Shown here piece by piece: positions 34,239-43,791 of a DNA stretch of 64,000 nt (position 1 is the first letter of the stretch; each line of letters opens with the position of its first letter). The stretch covers positions 124,001 through 188,000 of the forward strand of contig NZ_JAQQXP010000001.1 of the NCBI RefSeq assembly GCF_028595265.1, written 5' to 3'. The notes below the pieces were generated by a model. It was not told the DNA's origin, did not search any database, and saw only the letters and a list, made by a program, of their open reading frames with translations. Source of the stretch: Alteromonas gilva (GTDB lineage Bacteria; Pseudomonadota; Gammaproteobacteria; Enterobacterales; Alteromonadaceae). Both the position numbers and the translations under genes were made by a program.

Positions 34239-36720
34239 GCTGGCTCGCCTCCTTGTCTGGCGCTGACTCACTGGGCTGCTGCAGAATGTCCTTTTGCAAA
34301 TGCTGGGCTATTTCTGGCCATACTAACGCCATAATATCACCGCGCAGCGCTGAGGCTTCTTCGGAGTATTTCAAGGCGCCGTCGTCGGCGGCATCGAGCC
34401 AGTGATTATCCCGTAGCGCGCTGATAAAGCTGGATAATACGTTTTTATCGTAAAACTCCGGTGAGTGCATACCATAGAGTTTCGACAAGCGTTCGGCAAC
34501 GGTTTTACTCTCACTTTCAAGGGTGCTGCGGCTGAGGGACTTTTCACGTTTTAATATGGTAAGCACCACGGCGTAGCGCTGCAGGGTTTCCTGCATACAG
34601 CGACTCAGTAACCAGCTGGAGTGAAAGTGGTCGCTGTCGGCTTCCGGTGGCACCAGGTAGCGCCCTTTTTGTTGTAGCATGCCACTGTGCTTAAAGGCGT
34701 CGATTAACTCGGCGGTATAGGCAAGCGCCTGATCCTGCGACAAGAACATAAACAGCTCCCGCTGTAACAACGGGTATAATGCCGCAATGAGCTGTAATAC
34801 CGTGCTTTTTTCCAGTCTGCCATGGGCAAAGATGGCGGTCATGACTATACCTGGCAAGGCAAACAGGTGAATAATGTTATTACGGTAATAGGTCAGGAAA
34901 ACCGCGTTATCCGGTAACGGGCTAATCAGGGTACCGTAGCTATCGGCGGTCACCTGCAGTCGATTTAAGGCTAAGGTACTCTCGAGCATTTCTGCCGCAT
35001 CCTGAGATGGCAACGTGGCGTCTTTGCTGTATGGTGCGGCGTTAAACAGCGCTAAATAATCGCGCATGGCCTGCAGCAATTCGGGCTTGCTCATGGTTTG
35101 CGTCTTCGATGCCAGTAAACACAGCGACGACAGCGCCATGCCGTTGATCGCGGCAGCACTGTTTACCCGGGTCATGAGTTCCCCTGCCAGGCTGTTAACA
35201 GTCGGCGTTAACCAGGCCGGTTTTTGCTCCGGGTTGTTAACGTGACTTTCGCGCCAGTTAGGTGCTTTGTTGTCTAAAAACTGATTGAGCGAAACAGGCT
35301 CGCCAAAATTGACATAACCATGGCCATAATTTTTGAGTTTCTTAATGGCAGAAAACACCTGCCAGTTAGATTCTTTTTTCTTGGCGCCGCCTTTTAGTTC
35401 GCTTAGATAGCTTTTTACTTCCATGACGTTTTCGTAGCCGATGTATACCGGAACTAAACTGACCGGGCGGTTTACCCCTTTTATAGCAGCCTGAATCGTC
35501 ATCGCCAGCATACCGGTTTTAGGCGGAATTAACCTGCCGGTGCGGCTGCGCCCGCCTTCGGGGTAATACTTAACGGCGTAGCCTTTTTTAAATAACAACT
35601 CCAGATATTCGCGGAACACCGCGGTGTAGAGCTTATTTCCGGCAAAGCTGCGGCGCAGAAAGAACGCACCACCGCGGCGGAAAATGCCGCCCACCGGCCA
35701 AAAGTTTAAATTGATACCGGCCGCGATATGCGGCGTTACCAGGCCTTCATGGTATATCACGTAGGTCAGCAGTAAGTAGTCCATGTGACTGCGGTGACAA
35801 GGCACATAAATAATTTCATGACCGTTATTGGCCAGCTCGCGAATACGGTCGGCGTGGCCAACACTAATACCGTTATAGATTTTATTCCAAATACGGGTAA
35901 GCAGCCGATCGCCAAAGCGGATTAACCCTTCGCGGTAGTCGGCGGCAATTTCGGTCAGGTAATTGGCAGCAACCTGGCGCGCTTCGTCGGCACTCAGATT
36001 TTTGCTCCGCATTTCGTCACTCAGGGCGCTGCGCACCATGGCAGAGCCTAACACCGCATTGTTTAGTTCCTGGCGATCCAGCAGTGTGGGGCCATTCATT
36101 ACCTGGCGCTTGCGATGAAAGTGAGTGCTTGCTACTCGCGCCAGCTTATGGGCCGAGAAGGCATCACTGGCTTGGTGATCAACCATGGCGCGTGTCGATA
36201 CGGCACGGCTAAAGCTAATAAAACTGTCGCGGCCCAAAAACAGCACAATAAAAAACTTGCGCAGCCAGCTCGGAGTCGCCGCATGGGTGATCAGATCGGC
36301 AAACCCTGGCTTACCTTTACCTGGCGCCCTGCCCCAGGTCACAAATACCGGCACAACCTGTATATTTAATTCGGTGTGTTGGTGGTGTAACTGAAACAAG
36401 TCGGTAAACACCGGCTCAATGTCGGTATCGCTGCGGCGTTTTCTGAACAGTGCGTCGGTGCGCCGTAAAAACAGGCTACCCGGATAATGCTTATTTGCCA
36501 GTGATACGTTCTCTAACGGGCTCGGTAATCCCAGCCGCTCGGTGGTCATTTTAAGGGCCAGCTGATCGGTGATCGAGTCGGTGGGAAGCAAATAAATAAT
36601 CGGGCGTGTTTTGTCGATGCCGAGTTCAGACTCAACATCCAACGGAATACTTTTGGTTTTTACCAGCCACTTAACCGGTAAACGAAACACGTTAAGCAAA
36701 GCCTGACGCATCCAGGTCAT
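34225..36720 (-). CDS. plsB: Glycerol-3-phosphate 1-O-acyltransferase
   Basis: Inner-membrane enzyme that acylates position 1 of glycerol-3-phosphate, the first step of phospholipid synthesis. 831 residues against 807 in E. coli. The acyltransferase block I HX4D is H309-D314 in PCHRSHMD; block III is in the YYPEGGRSRTGR stretch and block IV in VSLVPVYIGYE. In many gammaproteobacteria plsB lies close to lexA; here lexA is about 21 kb away. Confidence 0.96.
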   Translation of the reverse strand: MTWMRQALLNVFRLPVKWLVKTKSIPLDVESELGIDKTRPIIYLLPTDSITDQLALKMTTERLGLPSPLENVSLANKHYPGSLFLRRTDALFRKRRSDTDIEPVFTDLFQLHHQHTELNIQVVPVFVTWGRAPGKGKPGFADLITHAATPSWLRKFFIVLFLGRDSFISFSRAVSTRAMVDHQASDAFSAHKLARVASTHFHRKRQVMNGPTLLDRQELNNAVLGSAMVRSALSDEMRSKNLSADEARQVAANYLTEIAADYREGLIRFGDRLLTRIWNKIYNGISVGHADRIRELANNGHEIIYVPCHRSHMDYLLLTYVIYHEGLVTPHIAAGINLNFWPVGGIFRRGGAFFLRRSFAGNKLYTAVFREYLELLFKKGYAVKYYPEGGRSRTGRLIPPKTGMLAMTIQAAIKGVNRPVSLVPVYIGYENVMEVKSYLSELKGGAKKKESNWQVFSAIKKLKNYGHGYVNFGEPVSLNQFLDNKAPNWRESHVNNPEQKPAWLTPTVNSLAGELMTRVNSAAAINGMALSSLCLLASKTQTMSKPELLQAMRDYLALFNAAPYSKDATLPSQDAAEMLESTLALNRLQVTADSYGTLISPLPDNAVFLTYYRNNIIHLFALPGIVMTAIFAHGRLEKSTVLQLIAALYPLLQRELFMFLSQDQALAYTAELIDAFKHSGMLQQKGRYLVPPEADSDHFHSSWLLSRCMQETLQRYAVVLTILKREKSLSRSTLESESKTVAERLSKLYGMHSPEFYDKNVLSSFISALRDNHWLDAADDGALKYSEEASALRGDIMALVWPEIAQHLQKDILQQPSESAPDKEASQHETL

Positions 36721-36798
36721 GAATTGGGTATCCTGTTCAACAAATAACGTCGTTAGTGTACCACGAAATCAGCCGGTTATAAGGCCTGTAGGCACGGC

Positions 36799-37212
36799 TC
36801 AGTGTCGGCGTTTTAAGGTTAGCGCGCCAATTAAACAAACCACAGCGGTAGCCGATGTGCCCCATGCCCAATCAATGAGCGTAATGGTGAGCGGCCAGTC
36901 CGCCACAATCGAGTAGTTAGTGAGGTTATAGGTGCCGTAGGCTGTTGCGCCTACCACGGCGCCCTTAAGTAGCGCCTGGCTGAGTTTTACACTGCTGCCA
37001 ACACGACTTGGCAGTACCGCTAAATACAGCGCGGCACCACAATAAGTCAGATAAAACACCATCCATGGCCAGGTAATAAATTGCTCGCGCAGTAATGCGG
37101 ACAGACCGCCAAAGTACCACTCATTTGCGACGACACCCAGCCATACCGCATCGAGCAGGCCGAAAACAAGCAGCATGGTGAGGTAAGTTAACAGTATTGT
37201 GAGTTTTGACAT
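36799..37212 (-). CDS. DUF2177 family membrane protein
   Basis: 137 residues with four transmembrane helices; FGLLDAVWLGVVANEWY in the first helix-loop and GATAYGTYNLTNYSIV are the family signatures. The start at 37212 has GGAG upstream (GGGAGCGCT); an open frame continues far upstream but without family similarity. Function unknown. It is divergent from the PepSY operon. Confidence 0.82.
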   Translation of the reverse strand: MSKLTILLTYLTMLLVFGLLDAVWLGVVANEWYFGGLSALLREQFITWPWMVFYLTYCGAALYLAVLPSRVGSSVKLSQALLKGAVVGATAYGTYNLTNYSIVADWPLTITLIDWAWGTSATAVVCLIGALTLKRRH

Positions 37213-37362
37213 AGCGCTCCCGTGAGCGGCAAAAGTATGCAGGTAGCAACTTATAACCGACACATCGTAAAACGGATCGATATCGCTACTGCCCAGTGAA
37301 GTAATTGTTTTATGTACACAAAGTGCGAGTTGCGCGGCCAGACCGCTATTGAAATCAATGTT

Positions 37363-37387
37363 AATGTAAATTATTATTATTTGCATT
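37363..37387. promoter_or_regulatory. Near-perfect inverted repeat, candidate Fur box
   Basis: AATGTAAAT (37363-37371) and ATTTGCATT (37379-37387) are complementary at eight of nine positions around TATTATT. The AT-rich dyad resembles Fur sites and lies 54 bases upstream of an operon of iron-associated type. The identification rests on sequence and context only. Confidence 0.45.
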
Positions 37388-37440
37388 GGTTGGTGGATAG
37401 ACAACACCCTGAGCGTATTGGGGAATAAGCAGAAGAAAAT

Positions 37441-37995
37441 ATGGTGATGGGTAGTTTTATTGTCGGCGGGGTATTGGCCTCTTTGCTGGGCACGTACATG
37501 ATTTACCTTGGCTGGCAGCGTAGTCAAACGTCCCGGTCGGTAGCCGGGTGGCTGGCAGTGCTGGCCGGCATTGCCGCGTTTATCCCAGCGGTAGGAATTG
37601 AATTCGCACTGACGATTGGTTTGTCGTTGCCAGCTATTGGTGTCTGGTTAGGGATCCGCCAGGAAGCGCATCAACAGCGTACCGCACGCGTTATCAGTAA
37701 GGCTCCCCATCAATGGCAATTTAACTGGGCAGCGGTGGTGACTAACACCTGGCACACCTTATATGTGTTGCCGGTGCTGTTGTTTGCCTGTGGCGTAACC
37801 GTGATTGCGCTGGTGTACCAATTACCTGTGAGTGAGCCCAAGCAGATGGCCATCGGGGTCACGGCAATGCCTGTTCTGTGGGGCGTTGTTGCCTATTTTT
37901 ATATGATGTCAGCGCGCAAAGTCAGGCACGTGCTTGGTTGTTTGTTGTTGGCTGGCCTGGCGGCCGTGTATTTGTTTGGAGTGTCTCATGGCTAA
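37441..37995 (+). CDS. Uncharacterised five-helix membrane protein
   Basis: 184 residues, almost all in hydrophobic segments (about 4-22, 37-65, 100-125, 138-155 and 163-181). I recognise no named family. It overlaps the start of the PepSY protein gene by 8 bases, so the two products are made together and may form a complex. GTG/ATG alternatives exist near the start (MVMG); 37447 is possible. Confidence 0.7.
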   Translation: MVMGSFIVGGVLASLLGTYMIYLGWQRSQTSRSVAGWLAVLAGIAAFIPAVGIEFALTIGLSLPAIGVWLGIRQEAHQQRTARVISKAPHQWQFNWAAVVTNTWHTLYVLPVLLFACGVTVIALVYQLPVSEPKQMAIGVTAMPVLWGVVAYFYMMSARKVRHVLGCLLLAGLAAVYLFGVSHG

Positions 37996-39451
37996 AGCTG
38001 TTTCTGCCCCGGCGAGTTTCGCCAAACGATCGTTACATGCTCACTCCTGGCTGGGTTTGCTGATAAGCGCTGTGATGTTTTTAATTTGCCTGTCGGGCAC
38101 GATAGCGGTATTACATCTGGAATTTGAGCGCTGGGAGCAGCCTTATATTGCCGAAAGCACAGGCTTTAATATTGAACAGGTTGAAAAGGGATACGCCGCC
38201 TTTACCGAACAATACAGCGATGATACCCATCACTATTACTTTGTGTTTCCGGGCACCGGTATACCGCGGTTAGTTATGGAGGATGATCACCGTGCCCATT
38301 TTGTTGACGACAGCGGCGCGTTGATACAAAAGGAAAACGTCACCTGGACTAAAATGCTAGTGGACTTGCACCTGTACCTGCACCTACCCCACACCTTTGG
38401 CATGATATTCGTAAGTGCCTGCGGCGCATTATTGTGCGCACTGATCATTTCTGGTCTGTTTGCCCACCCGCGGATTATTAAAGACGCCTTTAAGTTTCGC
38501 TACGGCGGTGATGGGCTGAAAACCAATATCGATCTGCATAATCGACTGAGTGTCTGGGGCACACCTTTTCACCTCATGATTGCAATAACTGGTGCCTACT
38601 TTGGGCTGGCAGGCGTCTTTGTGACAATTATCGCCCAGGCATTTTACGGCGGCGATACGCAGGCCGTGTACGATCGCGCATTTACACCGGAGCCTGAGCT
38701 GGTGCAGGAAATTGCACCGCCGGATATTGGCACCGCCATGCGTGACCTCAGCACCAAGGTTGATACCGATAACCTGCTGTTTTTTACCGTTCATGAGCCG
38801 GGTACGCCACAGCAATTTATGGAGTTTTTTGTGCGTACCCCACAGCGTTTGATTTATTCTGAAAACTACCGCTATGACTCCGCTGGTAATTATATTGAAA
38901 AAGCCGGCTATTCAGATGGCGATGGCGGTATGCAGGCGCTGTATTCGGTATTCAGACTGCACTTTGGTGACTTTATTGGTATGCCAGGTAAAGTGCTCTA
39001 CGTGATTCTGGGCATGATGCTGACGGTAATTTCGGCAACCGGGCTGAATATCTGGCTGAAAAAGCGCAAAACCCGTGACGCCATCAATGTGATGTGGCCC
39101 GCATTTGTATGGGGCACGCCCATCGCCCTGGTGGTCAGTGCCATTGGTTATTTTGCCTTTGCAGTGGCGCCGGTATGGGTATTTTGGCTCACTTTGCTGG
39201 TATTAGTGGCTGGCGCTACTAAGCGTGCACACGAAGATACCGTAGTGAACTTGTTTAAGCAGTTGCTGGGCGTGGTCATCGTGATGTTCTGGGTGGTCTA
39301 TGTGGTGCAATTTGGTTTTGCGGCACTGTCGGTGGCGGCGTTACAAATTAACCTGCCGCTATTAGCCGTTGGCGTCTGGGCCATGTGGTCAGGCAGTAGC
39401 AAAGGCGTCGAACATCGCGCCGCATCGCAGCAGGCGCACACAACAAAATAG
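37988..39451 (+). CDS. PepSY-associated transmembrane protein
   Basis: A 487-residue inner-membrane protein of the PepSY_TM family, often encoded beside siderophore or haem receptors and thought to be a ferric-siderophore reductase or iron-uptake helper. Helices at about residues 17-43, 133-160, 192-220 and 340-365 bracket two periplasmic PepSY-like regions; histidines in SLHAHSWLG and DLHLYLHLPHTFG are typical haem or metal ligands. The C-terminal 120 residues hold further helices. The start at 37988 overlaps the previous gene by 8 bases. The Fur-like site upstream supports iron control. Confidence 0.85.
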   Translation: MAKAVSAPASFAKRSLHAHSWLGLLISAVMFLICLSGTIAVLHLEFERWEQPYIAESTGFNIEQVEKGYAAFTEQYSDDTHHYYFVFPGTGIPRLVMEDDHRAHFVDDSGALIQKENVTWTKMLVDLHLYLHLPHTFGMIFVSACGALLCALIISGLFAHPRIIKDAFKFRYGGDGLKTNIDLHNRLSVWGTPFHLMIAITGAYFGLAGVFVTIIAQAFYGGDTQAVYDRAFTPEPELVQEIAPPDIGTAMRDLSTKVDTDNLLFFTVHEPGTPQQFMEFFVRTPQRLIYSENYRYDSAGNYIEKAGYSDGDGGMQALYSVFRLHFGDFIGMPGKVLYVILGMMLTVISATGLNIWLKKRKTRDAINVMWPAFVWGTPIALVVSAIGYFAFAVAPVWVFWLTLLVLVAGATKRAHEDTVVNLFKQLLGVVIVMFWVVYVVQFGFAALSVAALQINLPLLAVGVWAMWSGSSKGVEHRAASQQAHTTK

Positions 39452-39491
39452 CGGTTTTACTTGCCTTGCCAGCCACAGCCAGGGAGAAATC

Positions 39492-39821
39492 ATGTACATT
39501 GTGATGTTTGAATTTGTGGTAAAGCCAGGCCGGGAGGCTGACTTTTTGGCAGCCTGGCCGAGGGTAACGCAAGGCATATACCTGTTTAAGGGAAGTCTTG
39601 GTTCACGCCTGCACAAAAGTGAAGACGGGCAATGGATAGCCTATGCCCAATGGCCGGATCGCGACACCTTTGAGCGTGCACAGGATGTCGGTATGAACGA
39701 AGCCTACCATCGCGAACATCAGGCCATGCGCGACGCTCTGAACTTAGAAGAAACCCGGATTGTGTATAAAATGGACGTCGCCTGTGACTATTTGCAGCGT
39801 CGTCCGTTTGCCGTGGAATAG
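39492..39821 (+). CDS. Antibiotic biosynthesis monooxygenase (ABM) domain protein
   Basis: A 109-residue ferredoxin-like alpha/beta barrel protein. MYIVMFEFVVKPGREADFLAAW followed by GSLGSRLHKSEDGQWIAYAQWPDRDTF is the ABM pattern; members include haem-degrading and quinol monooxygenases, but many are uncharacterised. The AGGGAGA site fixes the start at 39492. It follows the PepSY gene by 40 bases and probably belongs to that operon, which fits an iron or haem role, though this is inference. Confidence 0.82.
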   Translation: MYIVMFEFVVKPGREADFLAAWPRVTQGIYLFKGSLGSRLHKSEDGQWIAYAQWPDRDTFERAQDVGMNEAYHREHQAMRDALNLEETRIVYKMDVACDYLQRRPFAVE

Positions 39822-39913
39822 CACTTTTATTCACCGCCAGCAGAAACGCTACGCTATCGGTAAAAAAATGCGCTACATTGAGTAGTATAAGTGGTTAACA
39901 CTCCGGAGCGTCA

Positions 39914-40558
39914 ATGCAACATCATTTTTGGCACAATAAATGGGAAAAGGGCGAAATCGGCTTTCATCAGGACGACACCCACCCCATGCTGATGCGCTTT
40001 GCCAATGAGCTTGGTTTTGCAGGCCCATGTCGGGTGCTGGTGCCGTTGTGCGGTAAAAGTCACGACATGACATACCTGCTAAAGCGCGGCTGTGAAGTCA
40101 TCGGTGTTGAGCTGAGCCAGGTTGCGGTGGAGCAGTATTTCGCCGCACAGGATATCGTTCCGGACATTGCTCAGCGTGGTGATTTACTGCGCTACAAAGC
40201 GCCCGGCATTACGCTGTTTTGTGGTGATTTTTTTGCCCTAAAACCTGAATACATTGGTTCTGTTGACGCGGTTTATGACCGCGCCGCCCTCGTTGCTTTA
40301 CCTGCGTCAATGCGTATGGCTTATTGTCAGCAGGTACTCACACTGGCACCGCAGGCAAAACAGCTGTTAATTACCTTTGAGTATGATCAGTCGGCGCTTC
40401 CGGGGCCGCCCTTTGCCATTCCTTTTGCTGAGATCCATCAGTATTATGGCAAGCACCGTGAGGTCACCGAATTAATCAGTGAACCGCTGGCTGGTGGCCT
40501 CAAGGGTACAGTGCCCGCCACAGAGCATGCATGGTTAATTGGTAGCGCACCACGTTAA
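39914..40558 (+). CDS. tpm: Thiopurine S-methyltransferase
   Basis: SAM-dependent methyltransferase of the TPMT family; bacterial members methylate selenium, tellurium or thiopurine compounds. 214 residues. FWHNKWEKGEIGFHQ at the N-terminus and VLVPLCGKSHDMTYL, the SAM-binding loop, are diagnostic, with VYDRAALVALP downstream. Cytosolic. It is a single gene followed by a small GC-rich hairpin (40559-40573). Confidence 0.93.
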   Translation: MQHHFWHNKWEKGEIGFHQDDTHPMLMRFANELGFAGPCRVLVPLCGKSHDMTYLLKRGCEVIGVELSQVAVEQYFAAQDIVPDIAQRGDLLRYKAPGITLFCGDFFALKPEYIGSVDAVYDRAALVALPASMRMAYCQQVLTLAPQAKQLLITFEYDQSALPGPPFAIPFAEIHQYYGKHREVTELISEPLAGGLKGTVPATEHAWLIGSAPR

Positions 40559-40634
40559 GCGGCGCTGAGCCGCCCGTGGTATGCGATTAAAGTACTGTCG
40601 CCGGTCCTCGTTTTTACCCTCAATATTGATATAC

Positions 40635-40667
40635 CTTAAGGTTAGCTTAAGTTTTCGTTGCTATACT
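40635..40667 (+). promoter_or_regulatory. PmrA/QseB-type box and -10 element before the two-component genes
   Basis: CTTAAG-GTTAG-CTTAAG (40635-40651) is a perfect direct repeat of the form bound by PmrA/QseB-like regulators. Ten bases after it comes TATACT (40662-40667), so the box takes the place of the -35 element, as at class II activated promoters. It suggests autoregulation of the gene at 40699. Confidence 0.75.
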
Positions 40668-40698
40668 GGGCTATTAAAACTATCCCCGTATCAGCATC

Positions 40699-41367
40699 AT
40701 GCGAATACTTCTTGTTGAAGATGACAAACCATTATCAACGGCGCTTTCCGGTTCATTGCGCGGTGCTAACTATGTGGTCGACTGCGTGCGCAGCGGCTGT
40801 GACGCCTTGTCGATGCTTACCGCCGGGCAAACCGATATGGTGATTTTGGATCTGGGCCTGCCCGATATGGACGGCCTTGAGGTATTGCATAAAATTCGTC
40901 GCAAAGCCAAAGACATGCCGGTCATCATTTTAACCGCGCGCGATAAAATAACCGATAAAATTGTTGGTTTGGATGCCGGCGCTGATGACTACTTGCCTAA
41001 GCCCTTTGATATGGAAGAGCTGTTTGCCCGGCTGCGGGTAATTCAGCGGCGCCTGGGGACCGCGAGCAGTGCCGTGGTCAGTATTGGCGCCGTTTCGCTC
41101 AATACCCAAACGCTTGAGCTCAGGGTTAATCACGCCCCGGTAATGTTACCGCGCCGTGAGTTAATGCTACTGCAGGTGCTGATGGAAAATGGTGGCCGCA
41201 TTCAGCCCAAACAAAAGCTTGAGTCACGGTTGTATGAATGGGGCGAGGAAGTATCCAGCAACACCATTGAAGTGCACATTCACCATTTGCGTAAAAAACT
41301 CCCGGATAACTTTATTAAAACCATTCGCGGCGTTGGCTACAGCATACCGTTAAACGCCGGAGCGTGA
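40699..41367 (+). CDS. OmpR-family response regulator (PmrA/QseB-like)
   Basis: A 222-residue DNA-binding response regulator. The receiver domain (1-115) has the acidic pair E7-D8-D9, phospho-acceptor D51 in VILDLGLPD, the Thr of LTARD and the Lys of PKPFD. The winged-helix output domain (about 125-220) ends in the usual IRGVGYSIP. It is followed by its kinase after three bases. A matching CTTAAG-N5-CTTAAG box precedes it and another precedes the operon at 46678, which it may activate. Confidence 0.93.
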   Translation: MRILLVEDDKPLSTALSGSLRGANYVVDCVRSGCDALSMLTAGQTDMVILDLGLPDMDGLEVLHKIRRKAKDMPVIILTARDKITDKIVGLDAGADDYLPKPFDMEELFARLRVIQRRLGTASSAVVSIGAVSLNTQTLELRVNHAPVMLPRRELMLLQVLMENGGRIQPKQKLESRLYEWGEEVSSNTIEVHIHHLRKKLPDNFIKTIRGVGYSIPLNAGA

Positions 41368-41370
41368 CCA

Positions 41371-42672
41371 TTGCATTCAATTCGTCGTGCCATAACCCTG
41401 GTGTTAATCAGCTCGCTCATTCTGGTGATATTCAGCGCGGCAATTCACGGTTACAGGGCGGCGCTGGCAATGTCGTCGCAGTTTATGGATCAGGAACTTA
41501 CCACCTTGCTTTACTCAGTATCGCTGAGTAATCACCACCCTGTCGATCAAACCGATAGCAGTGAGCTGGTCTATCAAATATGGCGCAATGGCAAGCTGCT
41601 ATCGTACTCGGGCACCGACATCACAACGCCTTTAACAAGCAGTGACAGCGGCTTCGCCAATGAAAACTTTGCCGGCAAACGGTGGCGGGTATACACCCAG
41701 TCTCTGGCAGACAATACTATTGTTATGGTGGCCCAGCCGTTACAAAGCCGGCTCGACCTCACCGATTCCCTTACAGTGTCGGTGATTATGCCCTTTTTGT
41801 ACGCGGTGCCGATTTTGGCCTTAATCGTGTTTATGGCGGTCAGTCAGGGGCTTAAGCCGTTGAAAGTGTTGTCGGGCCAGCTGTCGCAACGCCAGGGCAA
41901 GGATCTCTCTGCTATTACGTTGTCGCGCGTACCTACCGAAATGAAACCGGTCGTCAACACGCTCAATGCGGTATTTTCGCGCCTTAATGAAGCCTTTGAA
42001 CGTGAACAACAGTTTGCGTCTAACGCGGCTCACGAGCTGCGTACGCCCTTGAGTGTGATGAAGATTAATTTACATAACCTGGCCCGGGAACAGCCTGATA
42101 ACGCAGATAAACTCGCCGCTATCCAGCAAGATACCGACCGGATGATCCACGCCGTTAATCAGATTTTATTGTTGAGTCGCACCAGTCCTGAGCTGTTTCA
42201 CCTGCAGTCAGGTAGGGTCGATGCCTACACCGTGGCGCAGAATGTCATTACCGATCTGTACAGCAAAATTGATAAAAAACACCAGGACATCAGCTTAGAA
42301 GGCGACAGCGCTCTGCTTAATAGCAGCGAGTTTACCCTCTACACTCTGCTGCAAAATTTAATTGCAAATGCCAGTGCTTACGCACCCGAACAGGCCGCTA
42401 TCAGGGTCACGGTAACAAACACCGAAAATCAGGTTGAATTGCTGGTTGAAGATGCCGGCCCCGGTATCGCAGCAGAGGAACGGCCACAGGTACTGAAACG
42501 TTTTTACCGCGATCCACAAAACGCGCAGCATAAGCCCACCGGCAGTGGTCTGGGGCTTGCCATTGTAGGGCAAATTGTGGCCTTGCACCACGGCAGCATC
42601 GCGTTGGGAGAGTCTGTGTTGGGTGGGCTAAAGGTGCAGGTTACGCTGCCGGTTGAGGTGACAGATTCATGA
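41371..42672 (+). CDS. Sensor histidine kinase (QseC/PmrB-like)
   Basis: A 433-residue inner-membrane kinase with a TTG start three bases after the response regulator stop. Two transmembrane segments (about 8-30 and 136-158) flank a periplasmic sensor of about 105 residues of the QseC type. A short HAMP-like linker leads to the HisKA domain with H221 in AAHELRTPLS and an ATPase domain with NLIANASAYAPE (N box), DAGPGI (G1) and GSGLGLAIV (G2). The signal is unknown; the genes downstream point to iron or another metal. Confidence 0.92.
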   Translation: MHSIRRAITLVLISSLILVIFSAAIHGYRAALAMSSQFMDQELTTLLYSVSLSNHHPVDQTDSSELVYQIWRNGKLLSYSGTDITTPLTSSDSGFANENFAGKRWRVYTQSLADNTIVMVAQPLQSRLDLTDSLTVSVIMPFLYAVPILALIVFMAVSQGLKPLKVLSGQLSQRQGKDLSAITLSRVPTEMKPVVNTLNAVFSRLNEAFEREQQFASNAAHELRTPLSVMKINLHNLAREQPDNADKLAAIQQDTDRMIHAVNQILLLSRTSPELFHLQSGRVDAYTVAQNVITDLYSKIDKKHQDISLEGDSALLNSSEFTLYTLLQNLIANASAYAPEQAAIRVTVTNTENQVELLVEDAGPGIAAEERPQVLKRFYRDPQNAQHKPTGSGLGLAIVGQIVALHHGSIALGESVLGGLKVQVTLPVEVTDS

Positions 42673-43034
42673 GGCGCTGGCTCGTGCGTGTTGTGTTCAT
42701 GATTGCCGGGTTGCCGTTTGCGGTCAGCGCGGCCCTGCCCGAAGTGACTATTGAGATCCGCAATAATTTGTTTTTGCCGCAAACGGTGACAATTCCGGCA
42801 TATAAAAAAGTCCGGCTCACCTTTATTAACAATGACCCAACCCCCGAAGAAATTGACAGTTTCGACCTAAACCGCGAAAAGGTGATTTTTGCAAATAGCC
42901 GCGGCACCATTTTTGTGGGGCCATTACCCCCTGGCGAGTACCGTTTTTTTGGCGAGTTTCACCCTGACTCGGCAGTGGGCAAGGTGCTGGTTACTAACGC
43001 TGCAACACAAAAGGACCCGGCCAATGCTTATTAA
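42669..43034 (+). CDS. Cupredoxin-domain periplasmic protein
   Basis: 121 residues with a signal peptide ending at AVSAALP and a single cupredoxin-like beta-sandwich. Key features are VTIEIRNNLFLPQTVTIPA, EEIDSFDL and GEYRFFGEFHPDSAVGKVLV. There is one His and no Cys at the usual blue-copper positions, which resembles the EfeO/P19-type cupredoxins that pair with FTR1 iron permeases. It overlaps both the kinase stop (ATGA) and the FTR1-like gene (11 bases), so it is part of a five-gene operon. Confidence 0.85.
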   Translation: MRRWLVRVVFMIAGLPFAVSAALPEVTIEIRNNLFLPQTVTIPAYKKVRLTFINNDPTPEEIDSFDLNREKVIFANSRGTIFVGPLPPGEYRFFGEFHPDSAVGKVLVTNAATQKDPANAY

Positions 43035-43791
43035 CACCGTTATTTTGTTTATTCGCGATACGCTGCCGGTATTTTTAATGTTGAGTTTGCTTCTGGCCCA
43101 GCAGGGGGCAAGCTTCTGGCATTTACTTAGCGGCACTGTGGTTGGGTGGATGCTTGCTCTGGCGCTGTATTTTAATTTAGCGGCGGTGTCTGCGCTGTTT
43201 GACGGGGGCGGCCTGGAGCTAATTAAAAGCGCGGTGCTACTGCTGTTGTTATGCGGTTTGTGCCTGTTTCTTGAGCGCCTGCGCGGTGGACAATCCGCGC
43301 AAGCTCAACGGCTGAGTTTTGTCTTAATGACAGGCCTCACATTGGTGAATGCCATTCATTTTTTAGTTTATATCGTGGCGTACTGGTCGGCGCCTAAAGC
43401 CGGCACAGCGATGATAGTGGGCAACGTTATCGGGCTTGGCATCAGCATGAGTGTGGGCGTATTGCTGTATGTGCTGACCAAAGCGCTGGCAATTGTGCTG
43501 TTGCAACATACCCTGCTGACAGTGTTTGTTGCCGGGCAGGTGGCGGGAATCGCGTTACTGCTCGAACAGATAAACCTGCTACCTAACCAAACCCGGCTGT
43601 GGGATACCTCTGGCTGGGTTGCCGATGACAGTGAATACGGTCACTTTCTTAATGCGCTGATGGGCTACGAGGCTACACCAACGGGGGCCTATGTCATGAT
43701 TTATGTGTGCTCAGTGTTGCTGCCTGTCCTTTATTGCTATGTCAGAGCGACGCTAAAAGATGTTGGCAGCGCTGCCCGGGAGGTACAATGA
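43024..43791 (+). CDS. FTR1-like permease, divergent
   Basis: A 255-residue inner-membrane protein with seven hydrophobic helices, in the size range and position (after a cupredoxin) of FTR1/EfeU iron permeases. The first helix contains FIRDTLPVFLM where FTR1 proteins have the iron-binding R-E-x-x-E; here it is R-D-T-L-P, and the second such motif is not evident. Iron transport is therefore doubtful and the protein may sense or move something else. The start at 43024 overlaps the cupredoxin gene by 11 bases; the end overlaps the next gene by ATGA. Confidence 0.6.
   Translation: MLINTVILFIRDTLPVFLMLSLLLAQQGASFWHLLSGTVVGWMLALALYFNLAAVSALFDGGGLELIKSAVLLLLLCGLCLFLERLRGGQSAQAQRLSFVLMTGLTLVNAIHFLVYIVAYWSAPKAGTAMIVGNVIGLGISMSVGVLLYVLTKALAIVLLQHTLLTVFVAGQVAGIALLLEQINLLPNQTRLWDTSGWVADDSEYGHFLNALMGYEATPTGAYVMIYVCSVLLPVLYCYVRATLKDVGSAAREVQ

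Noticed and set aside
37213..37527. Long N-terminal extension of the DUF2177 frame
   Set aside because: It covers the divergent promoter region and the start of the opposite gene and lacks family similarity; the ATG at 37212 has a ribosome site.
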